From assembly GCF_013816785.1 (NCBI RefSeq), contig NZ_JACDDV010000004.1, positions 19,304-83,303 on the forward strand: a stretch of 64,000 bases of DNA, given 5' to 3'. Shown one piece after another: positions 1 to 7,833 of the stretch. The notes beneath the pieces were generated by a model, which did not search any database, was not told the DNA's origin, and was given only the letters and a program-made list of their open reading frames with translations. A program made the position numbers and the translations under genes. Origin of the DNA: Sphingomonas sp. (GTDB lineage Bacteria; Pseudomonadota; Alphaproteobacteria; Sphingomonadales; Sphingomonadaceae). Numbering within the stretch: the stretch's first letter is position 1; every line of letters begins with the position of its first letter.

Positions 1-273
1 CAGCAGGGCGATACGTTCAGCATGAGCAGCCCGGCCGGCCAAAGCTACACCGCCAAGCTCGACGGCACCGATGCCCCGATCAAGGGGGACACGACCGGGG
101 CAGTCGCGTCGGTCGAACGAGTCTCGGCCAATGTCTATCGCGAGACCGACAAGCGCGACGGCAAGGTGATCGGGGTCGCGACCATGACCGTCGGCGCCGA
201 CGGCAAGCTGAACGTCGTCTTCGACAACAAGGAGCGCGGATCGACGACCAAATATACCGCGATCAAACAGTAA
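1..273 (+). CDS. C-terminal part of a hypothetical protein (cut by window edge)
   Basis: The reading frame is open from base 1 to the TAA at 271-273, and the codons before the first internal ATG at 22 continue in the same frame, so this is probably the 3' end of a longer gene. The visible 90 residues are polar and rich in Lys, Asp, Gly and Thr, with a beta-strand-like pattern and no membrane segment. A likely terminator follows directly. I do not recognise the family. Confidence 0.55.
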   Translation, partial: QQGDTFSMSSPAGQSYTAKLDGTDAPIKGDTTGAVASVERVSANVYRETDKRDGKVIGVATMTVGADGKLNVVFDNKERGSTTKYTAIKQ

Positions 274-281
274 GCGGGTGG

Positions 282-317
282 TGCCGGCCTGCCTTTGAGC
301 GGGCCGGCAGCCCTTTT
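282..317 (+). terminator. Probable rho-independent terminator
   Basis: GCCGGCC at 283-289 pairs with GGCCGGC at 302-308 around a 12-base loop, and a short T run (CCCTTTT) follows. It lies ten bases after the stop of the partial gene on the same strand. The long loop and short T tract make it moderate rather than strong. Confidence 0.5.
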
Positions 318-575
318 CGCGAAAACGGCACGGTGGGCACCTCCGGCGGGGCCATCACGAACCTATCCTAAATAGCCTGTCATTCGACACCTTCGCCGGA
401 CGCCATAGGTCCACTGTGATTAAACTGCACAATAGCTCTGCGGTCAGGCGGCCGCGCGAGGCTGACGCGCATTTGAATTGCTACTTTCATCTCCCACACA
501 CTGACTCGTGATGCGCAGGCGGGAAAAATCTGGTATTGTTACCCCGCCGAATCGATCTAACCGTTGGAGTCGAAC
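318..575. other. Intergenic stretch with no recognised gene
   Basis: Between the terminator and the ATG at 576 I find no reading frame with coding character on either strand and no clear hairpin. Base composition is lower in G+C than the neighbouring genes. The promoter of the next gene must lie here, but no convincing -35/-10 pair stands out. Confidence 0.4.
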
Positions 576-1919
576 ATGCGACACATCGGAGGCCGAACGG
601 CAACCCAGTACCGCTTCATCTCGCAATTCCCCGGTGCAGCGAGGATGGCATGCCTGTGCAGCGCCTCGCTTGTCGTGCTTGCGACGTCCATACCGGCAAG
701 CGCAGACGTAGTCTGGGCAACAAAGGACTGCACCGGTGGCACATGTATGGTCACCACGGGCGGCAATCCAACTCCTGCTTTAGCTGCCGGCAGGTTTCGG
801 GTGATTGGTCCGGGAATTCAATGGCAGGCCCTGTACCAGGGCACACCCCAGAGATTCTGGGTCGCCCAAGGCGGAATGAACATGGCAGACGTTCAGCTGA
901 CCGCGTTCAACGGCGAACTCGGAGGCAATTTCAACCTTCCACTCGGCCTTTGGTACATCAGTGCGCGTACGGCCAATATGGGCCCGGGCAGTTACACCGT
1001 ATCCGGCCCAAACGTGAAAGGGGACCCGCACATCACAACGATGAACGGAAGGCACTATGATTTTCAGGGTGCCGGTGAGTTCGTCCTGTTAAAGAACGAC
1101 GACTCTGGTTTCGAGGTTCAATCGAGGATGACACCGGTATCGACGGTCGGGCCTTTGCCCCCGGATCCCCATACGGGCATTTCCGCTTGTCCAAGCATCA
1201 ACACGGCCGCCGCCGTTAAAAGCCCAGGGCATCGATTTTCATATCAGCCGGCGAGCGTCGGCAATGCCAGATCGCCGCAGATGCAGTTGCGCATCGACGG
1301 CAAACGCGCCTCGGTCCGTCCCCAGGGCATGACTCTCAACGACGGCACGAGAATCAACCTGAGCCGGGTGAGCGGAGAACTTCGCATCACGCTTCGCGAT
1401 GGATGGGGAGTGCGCATCATCCCGACCTGGTGGAGCGCAACCGGCCTCTGGTATCTGGATTTTGATTTCACGCCGGCGACCAGCGCCATGGGTATTGCAG
1501 GCCCTATCGCAAAGGATTCCTGGCTGCCCGCCCTTTCCGACGGGAGCAGTGTCGGGCCGATCCCCGGCGGGCTCCCGCAACGGCATAAGATCCTCTACGA
1601 AAAGTTTGCGGATTCCTGGAGGGTCAGCGGCGCGACCTCGCTGTTCCACTACCAAGCGGGAACGTCAGGCGTCAATTTCACCAACGCTGAGTGGCCCAGG
1701 CAAGGCGGCAACTGTCGCCTGCCAAATACCAATCCGCTAGCCCAGATGAGTGAAGCGCGGGCGACGAAAATTTGTGGAGGCGTGCACGTCCCCCAATTCA
1801 GGAAAGCATGTATCGCTGACGTCATGGCGACCGGCGACAAGGTCTTTGCAGCCGGATACGTCAAACTCCAGGGGCCGATCCGAATGAAGACGCAAATAAG
1901 AGATGCTAGAAAATATTAA
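576..1919 (+). CDS. Secreted protein with von Willebrand factor type D-like segment
   Basis: The product is 447 residues long and unknown in function. An N-terminal signal peptide is visible, with a basic start, a hydrophobic stretch (MACLCSASLVVLATS) and a likely cut after IPASA, so it should be exported. Around residues 145-180 it contains GDPHITTMNGRHYDFQGAGE followed by FVLLK, the hallmark opening of a von Willebrand type D domain, continuing into a basic, beta-rich region. The start is the ATG at 576, because GGAG at 566-569 is well placed for it; the upstream in-frame TTG at 564 overlaps that site. Bacterial VWD-like proteins are usually extracellular, but no substrate or partner is shown here. 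Confidence 0.75.
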   Translation: MRHIGGRTATQYRFISQFPGAARMACLCSASLVVLATSIPASADVVWATKDCTGGTCMVTTGGNPTPALAAGRFRVIGPGIQWQALYQGTPQRFWVAQGGMNMADVQLTAFNGELGGNFNLPLGLWYISARTANMGPGSYTVSGPNVKGDPHITTMNGRHYDFQGAGEFVLLKNDDSGFEVQSRMTPVSTVGPLPPDPHTGISACPSINTAAAVKSPGHRFSYQPASVGNARSPQMQLRIDGKRASVRPQGMTLNDGTRINLSRVSGELRITLRDGWGVRIIPTWWSATGLWYLDFDFTPATSAMGIAGPIAKDSWLPALSDGSSVGPIPGGLPQRHKILYEKFADSWRVSGATSLFHYQAGTSGVNFTNAEWPRQGGNCRLPNTNPLAQMSEARATKICGGVHVPQFRKACIADVMATGDKVFAAGYVKLQGPIRMKTQIRDARKY

Positions 1920-2016
1920 TCCAAGCTGGACCTGTGTGCACCGGGCGGCCCCCAATGCTTGTCCCATTGGCGGTCACCCGGAAAGGCCAGCTTCGTGCCT
2001 TTGGAGAGTTCGATAC

Positions 2017-4425
2017 TCAAGATGGGCTGACGAAGCTGTCGAGCACCCGCTTCCGCCCCGCTTTTTCGAACTCGATTTCAAGTTTGTTGCCTTCGATCGC
2101 GGCGATTACGCCGTAGCCGAATTTGCCGTGGAACACGCGTTGGCCCAGGGTGAGGTCGTCGCGGCCTTTGTTGCCGAGGCTGACAGCAGAGGTGCGGGCT
2201 TCGATGGGGCCCCTCGACGTGCGCGTCTCGACTTCGCTCGACGCCGCTAAGGATGAGCGGAATTTCAGAACACCTCGCTGAAACCCCGGTCCGCGGCTGG
2301 CGCTGCGCATGGCCTGGGCAGGACCGAGATGCGCGAACGGGTCGGCGTGTTCGCTCCATTGGGCTCGCCATAGGGATTCGCCGCCGGACATGGTGGTTTC
2401 GCTGTCGATGTGAGCGTCGGGCAATTCGGCGACGAAGCGGCTGGGGATGCTGCTGGTCCATTGGCCGTAGATGCGGCGGTTGGCGGCATGGAGGATGGTC
2501 GCCCGGGTGCGGGCGCGGGTGATCGCGACGTAGGCCAGGCGGCGCTCCTCCTCGAGGCTAGCGAGGCCGCCTTCGTCGAGCGCCCGCTGCGACGGGAATA
2601 CGCCTTCTTCCCAGCCGGCGAGGAAGACCAGCGGAAATTCGAGCCCCTTGGCGGCGTGGATGGTCATGATGGTGACCTTAGGCTCCCCGCGCGCCGCGTC
2701 ATTGTCCATCACCAGGCTGACATGCTCAAGGAAGGCGCCGAGCGTTTCATACTCCTCCATCGCACGGGTCAGCTCGGCGAGGTTTTCGAGGCGGCCGGCG
2801 GCTTCGGCGCTGCGCTCCGCCTGGAGGACAGCGGTGTAGCCCGATTCGTCGAGCAGCAGGCGGGCGAGCTCGGGGTGGGAAAGGGTTGCCGCCATCGACC
2901 GCCAGCGGGCGATGTCGCCGACGAAACGGCCTAGGCTGCGCCGCGCCTGGGGCGTCAATTCGTCGCTGTCGAGCATCTGCGCGGCGGCGAGCAGCAGCGG
3001 CTGCTGCGTGGCGCGGGCGAACTGGTGGATGCCGGCAACCGCCTTGTCGCCGAGGCCGCGTTTGGGGACGTTGACGATGCGGTCGAAGGCGAGGTCGTCG
3101 GCCGGCTGAGCGACGAGGCGGAGGTAGGCGAGCGCATCTCGGATTTCCGCGCGTTCATAGAAGCGGAAGCCGCCGACGATCTGATAGGCGAGACCGATGG
3201 CGATGAACCGCTCCTCGAACTCGCGCGTCTGGAATTGGGCGCGGACCAGGATGGCGGTGTCGTCGAGGGTGCCCCCCTCTTGACCGTTAGCGCGGCGGAC
3301 ATGCGCCTCGATCTCCTCGCCGACGCGGCGCGCTTCCTCGGGCCCGTCCCACACGCCGATGACCTTGACCCGGTCGCCGTCGTTGCGCTCCGTCCACAGC
3401 GTCTTGCCGAGGCGGCCGGCGTTGTGGGCGATGAGCCCGGTGGCGGCGCCGAGGATGTGCGGGGTCGAGCGGTAGTTCTGCTCGAGCCGGATGATCGCAG
3501 CGCCGGGGAAATCGACCTCGAAGCGCAGGATGTTGGCGACCTCGGCCCCGCGCCAGGAGTAGATCGACTGGTCGTCGTCGCCGACGCAGCAGATGTTGCG
3601 GCGCGGCTCGGCCAGGAGCCGCAGCCACTCGTACTGGCTGGCGTTGGTGTCCTGATATTCGTCGACGAGGATGTAGCGGAAGCGGTCGCGGTAGCTTTCC
3701 AGCACGTCGGCATGGGCCTTGAAGATCGTCAGCATGTGCAGCAGCAGGTCGCCGAAGTCGCACGCGTTGAGGGTTATGAGGCGCTGTTGGTAGGCCGCAT
3801 AGAGCTCCTGCCCGCGGCCGTTGGCGAAGGCCTCGCTCTCGCCAGCGTCGATGTGGGCGGGGCTCCAGCCGCGGTTTTTCCACCGGTCGATGACGCTGGC
3901 AAACTGGCGCGCGGGCCAGCGTTTCTCATCGAGGTTGGACGCAACGATCAATTGCTTGAGCAGACGCAGCTGGTCGTCGGTGTCGAGGATGGTGAAATTG
4001 GACTGCAAGCCGACTAGCTCGGCGTGGGCGCGGAGCATGCGCGCGGCGACGCTGTGAAAGGTGCCGAGCCACGGCATCGATTCGATCGCTCCGCCGGAGA
4101 TGCGCGCGATGCGCTCCTTCATCTCGCGCGCGGCCTTGTTGGTGAAGGTGACGGCGAGGATCTGGCTCGGCCACGCCTTGCGCGTCGCAATGAGGTGGGC
4201 CAACCGGGCCGTCAGTGCCGCGGTTTTCCCGGTGCCCGCGCCGGCAAGCATCAGCACCGGCCCTTCGGTCGTCAGCACGGCTTCGCGCTGGGGCGGGTTC
4301 AGCCCCTGGAGGTACGCAGGTTCGGGGGCGAGGGCAGGGAGTTTAGGCACTTGGCCGAGGTAGGGAAGGGACGCGTTCCAGGCAACCGGAGGAAGTAGGC
4401 CGAACGGATGTTGCGCGGCGGACAA
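2017..4425 (-). CDS. UvrD/PcrA-family ATP-dependent DNA helicase
   Basis: This is a superfamily 1A 3'-5' helicase of 802 residues, expected to unwind DNA in nucleotide excision and mismatch repair and to clear proteins from DNA. All core motifs can be read in order: Walker A AGAGTGKT near residue 62, LVDEYQDTN, GDDDQSIYSWRGA, EQNYRS, TIHAAKGLEFPLVF and the arginine motif in YVAITRAR. The C-terminal tail FGYGVIAAIEGNKLEIEF is the short beta-barrel seen in PcrA and UvrD. Length suits the family. The start is a TTG at 4425 without an obvious ribosome-binding site, so the exact N-terminus is uncertain. It could be called pcrA or uvrD, and I leave the symbol open. Confidence 0.93.
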   Translation of the reverse strand: MSAAQHPFGLLPPVAWNASLPYLGQVPKLPALAPEPAYLQGLNPPQREAVLTTEGPVLMLAGAGTGKTAALTARLAHLIATRKAWPSQILAVTFTNKAAREMKERIARISGGAIESMPWLGTFHSVAARMLRAHAELVGLQSNFTILDTDDQLRLLKQLIVASNLDEKRWPARQFASVIDRWKNRGWSPAHIDAGESEAFANGRGQELYAAYQQRLITLNACDFGDLLLHMLTIFKAHADVLESYRDRFRYILVDEYQDTNASQYEWLRLLAEPRRNICCVGDDDQSIYSWRGAEVANILRFEVDFPGAAIIRLEQNYRSTPHILGAATGLIAHNAGRLGKTLWTERNDGDRVKVIGVWDGPEEARRVGEEIEAHVRRANGQEGGTLDDTAILVRAQFQTREFEERFIAIGLAYQIVGGFRFYERAEIRDALAYLRLVAQPADDLAFDRIVNVPKRGLGDKAVAGIHQFARATQQPLLLAAAQMLDSDELTPQARRSLGRFVGDIARWRSMAATLSHPELARLLLDESGYTAVLQAERSAEAAGRLENLAELTRAMEEYETLGAFLEHVSLVMDNDAARGEPKVTIMTIHAAKGLEFPLVFLAGWEEGVFPSQRALDEGGLASLEEERRLAYVAITRARTRATILHAANRRIYGQWTSSIPSRFVAELPDAHIDSETTMSGGESLWRAQWSEHADPFAHLGPAQAMRSASRGPGFQRGVLKFRSSLAASSEVETRTSRGPIEARTSAVSLGNKGRDDLTLGQRVFHGKFGYGVIAAIEGNKLEIEFEKAGRKRVLDSFVSPS

Positions 4426-4445
4426 TGCGATGCGAAACGACCAAA

Positions 4446-4767
4446 ATGCGTGTCCTGCTGATCGCCTCGCTGCTCGTCCTCGCCGGATGCTCTATTAAGG
4501 CCGCGTCTGCGGCCGCAGATATGGCGAACAGCTAGAGGCTGAGCGCTCCGCGCTGCCCAAGGAGCCGCCGCTTCCTTCCAAGCGATGAAGATCGACGTCG
4601 CGGTTCAGCGCGTTCAAGCGTGCGGCTTCAGGAAGATGCGCGGAAGTCGTAATAAAAATGGTGGTACCGATGTTGCCGTCGATGACATCGCCGTAACGCC
4701 GGAGCAAATCGCTTGCGCTGCAAAAGTGGAGATGAACGATCTGCTTTTCTGGGGCAGCTTTAATTGA
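4446..4767 (+). pseudogene. Probable frameshifted small lipoprotein gene
   Basis: An ATG at 4446 opens a lipoprotein signal (MRVLLIASLLVLAGCS) that stops at 4535 after 29 residues. A different frame then reads YGEQLEAERSALPKEPPLPS and stops at an ATGA. A third frame from 4585 reads IDVAVQRVQACGFRK and, further on, VTPEQIACAAK before stopping at 4767. Each piece has protein-like composition, and they join end to end as one periplasmic lipoprotein of about 105 residues if two frameshifts are allowed. It is divergent from the helicase. It could be a decaying gene, or an intact gene with sequencing indels. Confidence 0.45.
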
Positions 4768-4801
4768 TGGGCTTTGGCTCGCCCCCCTGATGTTTCCGGT
4801 C

Positions 4802-5530
4802 CTACTTGGCAAGCGTTCCGTCGGACCATTTCCGGACTCCCATATAAAAGACGGTGTCCGACCCTTTGTACCCCGGTAATGCCATCCCGATCGGCGATCC
4901 GGGAAGACCCGCTGCCCACGCCGAAGCCGGCACGTCCAGGTACACCATGACGTGCGGTCCGGCCGGCCCGATGTCGTCGGCAAGGTAGCCCTGTTTGGAC
5001 ATCATGATTGCGAACGCTCCGGGTTCCGGGGCAGGCACCCGGAGCGCTTTCGCGTTAGCGAGAATTACCGGTAGCGAACGTTTGGCGAGCACCCATTTCG
5101 TGCGTTCGAGATAGACCGGCAAAACGCTTCGGGAAGCGGCGGAGTTCAAACAGATCGGTACGCGGATTTTCGAATTCCAGAAATCGGGTTTGTCGAGAGC
5201 GTCGTTCCATGATCGCTGCACCATGCACGTCCAACCATTCTTGCCTGCAACGGCGCGATGGTGGCCGCGGGCGTCGAACACCAGAATCTCGGCATCGTCG
5301 GAGATGGACGGCGGAGCGGCTGAGCGCGCCAAGGCGATCTCGGCGGCTTCGCTCGGCGGCAAATAGGCGGCGAGAGGCGCCATCGTTTTGTAGGGATTAG
5401 GGGATACCGGGCGTGCAGGCGGTGAGTGGTCTTGCTTCTGTGCCAGCGCCGGCGCCGCGGCGAGGATGACCAGTGCGGCGGCGCACCCGCTGCGATATCG
5501 TGCGCGGCGATGATGGATAGCGGGTTTCAT
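4802..5530 (-). CDS. Secreted hypothetical protein
   Basis: The protein has 242 residues with a clear signal peptide (ALVILAAAPALA, cut before QKQDH), so it is probably periplasmic. The start at 5530 is supported by GGGGAGAGA just upstream; the frame is open for a further 110 codons, but that part has no coding character. The mature part contains an ILVFDARG motif, an NGWTCMVQRSW stretch and a C-terminal PGYKGSDTVFYMG region, plus two Cys that could pair. I do not recognise a catalytic motif or named family. It stands alone, with a 3' neighbour that is a gene remnant on the other strand. Confidence 0.65.
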   Translation of the reverse strand: MKPAIHHRRARYRSGCAAALVILAAAPALAQKQDHSPPARPVSPNPYKTMAPLAAYLPPSEAAEIALARSAAPPSISDDAEILVFDARGHHRAVAGKNGWTCMVQRSWNDALDKPDFWNSKIRVPICLNSAASRSVLPVYLERTKWVLAKRSLPVILANAKALRVPAPEPGAFAIMMSKQGYLADDIGPAGPHVMVYLDVPASAWAAGLPGSPIGMALPGYKGSDTVFYMGVRKWSDGTLAK

Positions 5531-5640
5531 TTCTCTCCCCTGGAACCGCGAACTTCGATCGAAGGATTGCATAGGAACGGTGCGGGCGGTCGTCAAAGTG
5601 CGAGTGACGCCGCGCAGGTCACGGACGCGGTCCTGTGCGG

Positions 5641-5675
5641 CCGGCCAATGCCCGTGCATCCGGCCAATGCCCGTG
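5641..5675 (+). repeat. Two direct copies of a 16-bp sequence
   Basis: CCGGCCAATGCCCGTG occurs at 5641-5656 and again, exactly, at 5660-5675, a period of 19 bases. It lies 22 bases upstream of the phzF-family start, in the expected promoter or leader region. Whether it binds a regulator or is a slippage duplication cannot be decided from sequence. Confidence 0.6.
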
Positions 5676-5697
5676 TTAGCGGCGCGCAATGGATGGC

Positions 5698-6573
5698 ATG
5701 AACCTGCACCTGGTCGATGTGTTCGCGCCGCGGCCGTTAACGGGCAACGGGTTGACGATCGTGCTGAGCGATCGGCCGATCGACGATCGCCTGATGCAAC
5801 GATTGACGATTGAATTGCGTCAGTTTGAGACGATCTTCCTGCAGCCGGAAGCGCCGCCGACAACGTGGCGGGCGCGGGTGTTCACGATGGAGGAGGAGCT
5901 GGATTTCGCCGGTCACCCGGTGATCGGCGCGGCGGCACTGCTTCATCATCGTCATTACCCCGCGGAGCCGCGCGCGACACTCAAGCTGACGCTCAATCGG
6001 CAGCAGGTCATTGCCGACAGCGAACGGATCGAGGGCGGGTATCGAGTGACCATGCATCAGGCCGAGCCGCGCTGGATCACCACGGTTGCGGCCGAGGATG
6101 AGGCTCCGTTTCTGGACGCCCTCGACTTGTCCGCCGAGAGGCGCGACGCCACGCTACCGATGGAGGTTGTGACCACCGGCCTGCCGTACCTGATCGTGCC
6201 GGTCGACGCGGCGGGGCTGTCGGGCGCGCAGGTCCGCGTTGACGATCTTGAGCAGCGGCTGACGCGGATTGGGGCGAAGTTTGCTTACCTGGTCGACGCG
6301 CGCGGGCGCGAAGGGCGGACGTGGGACAACCTCGGCCGGGTCGAGGATGTCGCGACCGGTTCGGCGGCCGGACCGGTCGCGGCGTTCCTCGTCCGCCATG
6401 GCCGCGCCGCCTTGGGCGAGGAGTTCATGCTGAGCCAGGGGCGATTGGCCGGGCGCCCGAGCGAAATCGTAGTGCGAGTCGGCGGCAGTTCCGGAGCGAT
6501 GACTGGCATCGCGGTGACAGGGGAAGTACGATTGATTGCGAGCGGGCGTTTCGACCCGTCGATCCTGCGCTAA
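5698..6573 (+). CDS. PhzF-family isomerase/epimerase-like protein
   Basis: The 291-residue product matches the PhzF fold family, named after the phenazine biosynthesis isomerase but mostly of unknown substrate. Diagnostic features are the N-terminal VDVFAPRPLTGNG, the FETIFL segment carrying the acid/base glutamate (SETAFL in relatives), ELDFAGHPVIGAA, and the C-terminal VATGSAAGPVAAFLV with a following Gly-rich GRPSEIVV strand. Length is typical. The start is taken at 5698, where the family sequence begins; an in-frame ATG at 5689 adds three residues. There is no phenazine pathway nearby, so a phenazine role is unlikely. Confidence 0.88.
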   Translation: MNLHLVDVFAPRPLTGNGLTIVLSDRPIDDRLMQRLTIELRQFETIFLQPEAPPTTWRARVFTMEEELDFAGHPVIGAAALLHHRHYPAEPRATLKLTLNRQQVIADSERIEGGYRVTMHQAEPRWITTVAAEDEAPFLDALDLSAERRDATLPMEVVTTGLPYLIVPVDAAGLSGAQVRVDDLEQRLTRIGAKFAYLVDARGREGRTWDNLGRVEDVATGSAAGPVAAFLVRHGRAALGEEFMLSQGRLAGRPSEIVVRVGGSSGAMTGIAVTGEVRLIASGRFDPSILR

Positions 6574-6608
6574 AGGCGGGGACAGCGGGTTTATCCGCGA
6601 TATCCCCG

Positions 6609-6617
6609 TTATCCACA
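6609..6617 (+). promoter_or_regulatory. Perfect match to the DnaA-box consensus
   Basis: TTATCCACA is the consensus DnaA 9-mer. Two weaker look-alikes (TTATCCGCG at 6591 and ATATCCCCG at 6600) precede it at roughly helical spacing. It lies upstream of the structured RNA and far from dnaA. One perfect 9-mer in 64 kb is close to chance expectation, so function is unproven. Confidence 0.35.
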
Positions 6618-6640
6618 GGCATGGCGCTGCAGATTCCGCT

Positions 6641-6668
6641 TTGCGCGACTCGGAGAGAGGGTCATAAA
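6641..6668 (+). promoter_or_regulatory. Possible promoter of the structured RNA
   Basis: TTGCGC at 6641-6646 and CATAAA at 6663-6668 are separated by 16 bases, resembling a sigma-70 -35/-10 pair and predicting a start near 6675, just before the first hairpin. The match is imperfect in both hexamers. Confidence 0.3.
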
Positions 6669-6673
6669 GGGAG

Positions 6674-7045
6674 GGTGATCGGGACGGAAGTCCCAGCCTC
6701 CCTCGGGAGGAAGGGGCGGAAAGTCCGATCTCCACCGGCAGGCGATGAGGAGGAACTTCGGTTCCAAGTCGGACCAGTCGGAAGAGGCGCCGGAAGAGCC
6801 ATTCTTTCCTGCGCGAAACGCGGCACTCTTCGGAGGGCAGGCGACGCGAAGGAGGATGGTCCAAGAAGGGCCGCAGAAGGTCGAGAACGTGCCTTCGGGC
6901 ACGACCACGATTGGAAGCGACGCCTGAGCTGGTGAGCCAGGATCGAGGAGCGGAAGACCTTCGGGTCGTCAAGCTAGCGAACACCGGCAGATCCTTCGCT
7001 CGGCGCAGATGGGGGCTGGCAGCAATGCCGGCCCCCATTTCTGTT
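6674..7045 (+). ncRNA. Candidate structured non-coding RNA of unknown family, about 370 nt
   Basis: No reading frame here looks like a protein, but the plus strand is packed with stable hairpins. They are GGGAC-GGAA-GTCCC (6681-6694), CCTCC-CTCG-GGAGG (6697-6710), GGAAC-TTCG-GTTCC (6752-6765), CGTGCC-TTCG-GGCACG (6888-6903), CTGG-TGAG-CCAG (6929-6940) and GACC-TTCG-GGTC (6956-6967). Three have the ultra-stable C(UUCG)G loop, which points to plus-strand transcription. GATCGG at 6677-6682 can also pair with CCGATC at 6725-6730, as an alternative to the first hairpin. The region holds about eighteen GGA triplets and ends in a strong terminator. It does not fit RNase P, tmRNA, SRP RNA or 6S RNA by their conserved cores. 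Confidence 0.6.
7009..7045 (+). terminator. Strong hairpin terminator of the structured RNA
   Basis: ATGGGGGCTGGCA (7009-7021) pairs along all 13 positions (one G-U) with TGCCGGCCCCCAT (7026-7038) around a GCAA tetraloop. A short T-rich tail, TTTCTGTT, follows. Confidence 0.75.
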
Positions 7046-7126
7046 GGGCGCACGATCCAGCTTTTCCGGTTCCTTCCAGGCGGGGTTCAGCAGTTAACAC
7101 CGGAACCTGCCGCTGAGCATGCCAGC

Positions 7127-7783
7127 TTAGCCTTCTCGCCCATTGCTCAGCGTTTCGAGGCCGCGCCGGCTGGATCCTTCGAGACCGAATCCCCTTGCCG
7201 CAGCAATCGCCACCCACACCGCCAACATTCCCAACGCCCAGCCGCCGACCACATCGCTCGGCCAGTGGACGCCGAGAAAGGGGCGGCTGAGCCCGATCAG
7301 CAGCGCCATGACGAGAGCCAGCGTAACCGCGAGCCGCCGGTGCCGGCCGTCGACCGCAATCAGCGCGACTAGCAGGAACACTGCCATGCTGTTGGCGGCG
7401 TGACCGCTCGGGAAGCTCGAGCTGGACACCGTCACCGGGTGGAGATCGAAAGCCGGGCGGCTGCGGTCGAACAGCAGTTTGAGGCCGTCCGCCGCCAGCC
7501 GTTCCGATGCGACGGCCGCGGCCAGAAATGCGGCCTTTCGGCGATGGCCTTGGCGCCAGAGCCACAGGGCCGCCACCGCCGCAAGCCCGAGCGTCGCATA
7601 GGCGCTGCCGAGTTGCGTGAACGCGACTGCCGCGCTCGACAGCGGCGGCCAGGTGCCGCGCACGAAGGCAAGGGTGCGGACAGCCTCGTCATCATAGAGG
7701 TTGGCCGGTCCGCCGACCCATCCCGCGGTCACGAAGACGAAGATCAGGACGATCGCGATCCGGGGAGACGAAAATCTTGCCAT
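7127..7783 (-). CDS. PAP2-superfamily membrane phosphatase
   Basis: The 218-residue protein is a membrane-bound acid phosphatase of the PAP2 (phosphatidic acid phosphatase type 2) group, likely acting on lipid phosphates such as undecaprenyl pyrophosphate or phosphatidate. The three catalytic motifs are complete: KLLFDRSRP (C1), FPSGH (C2, with the proton-donor His) and SRPFLGVHWPSD (C3, with the nucleophile His). About five or six hydrophobic segments surround them, beginning with IAIVLIFVFVTAGWVGG. The ATG at 7783 is 50 bases from the divergent PilZ gene. The exact substrate cannot be read from sequence. Confidence 0.9.
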   Translation of the reverse strand: MARFSSPRIAIVLIFVFVTAGWVGGPANLYDDEAVRTLAFVRGTWPPLSSAAVAFTQLGSAYATLGLAAVAALWLWRQGHRRKAAFLAAAVASERLAADGLKLLFDRSRPAFDLHPVTVSSSSFPSGHAANSMAVFLLVALIAVDGRHRRLAVTLALVMALLIGLSRPFLGVHWPSDVVGGWALGMLAVWVAIAAARGFGLEGSSRRGLETLSNGREG

Positions 7784-7833
7784 GGCGGCGCCGCGTTAAG
7801 CCAAGTTTTACCGCTTTGCGCTACGAAAACCGC

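Noticed and set aside
3025-4017. Plus-strand frame of 330 codons inside the helicase gene
   Set aside because: It is a mirror of helicase codons, with Ala/Glu/Val/Asp-rich composition and no family motif.
5531-5863. Longer start of the secreted unknown protein
   Set aside because: The extra 111 codons are basic and shapeless, overlap the phzF-family gene, and would bury the signal peptide and its good ribosome-binding site.
6674-7045. RNase P RNA (rnpB) as identity of the structured RNA, suggested by GGAAAGTCCG at 6718-6727 and the length
   Set aside because: The universal 3' core (ACAGAA...GGCUUA) is missing; the only CAGAA, at 6874, is in the middle and lacks its partner sequence, and other RNase P conserved blocks are absent.
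6674-7045. tmRNA, SRP RNA or 6S RNA
   Set aside because: No tRNA-like T arm or proteolysis-tag reading frame, no GGAAGCAGCC SRP loop and no long rod with a central bubble could be found.
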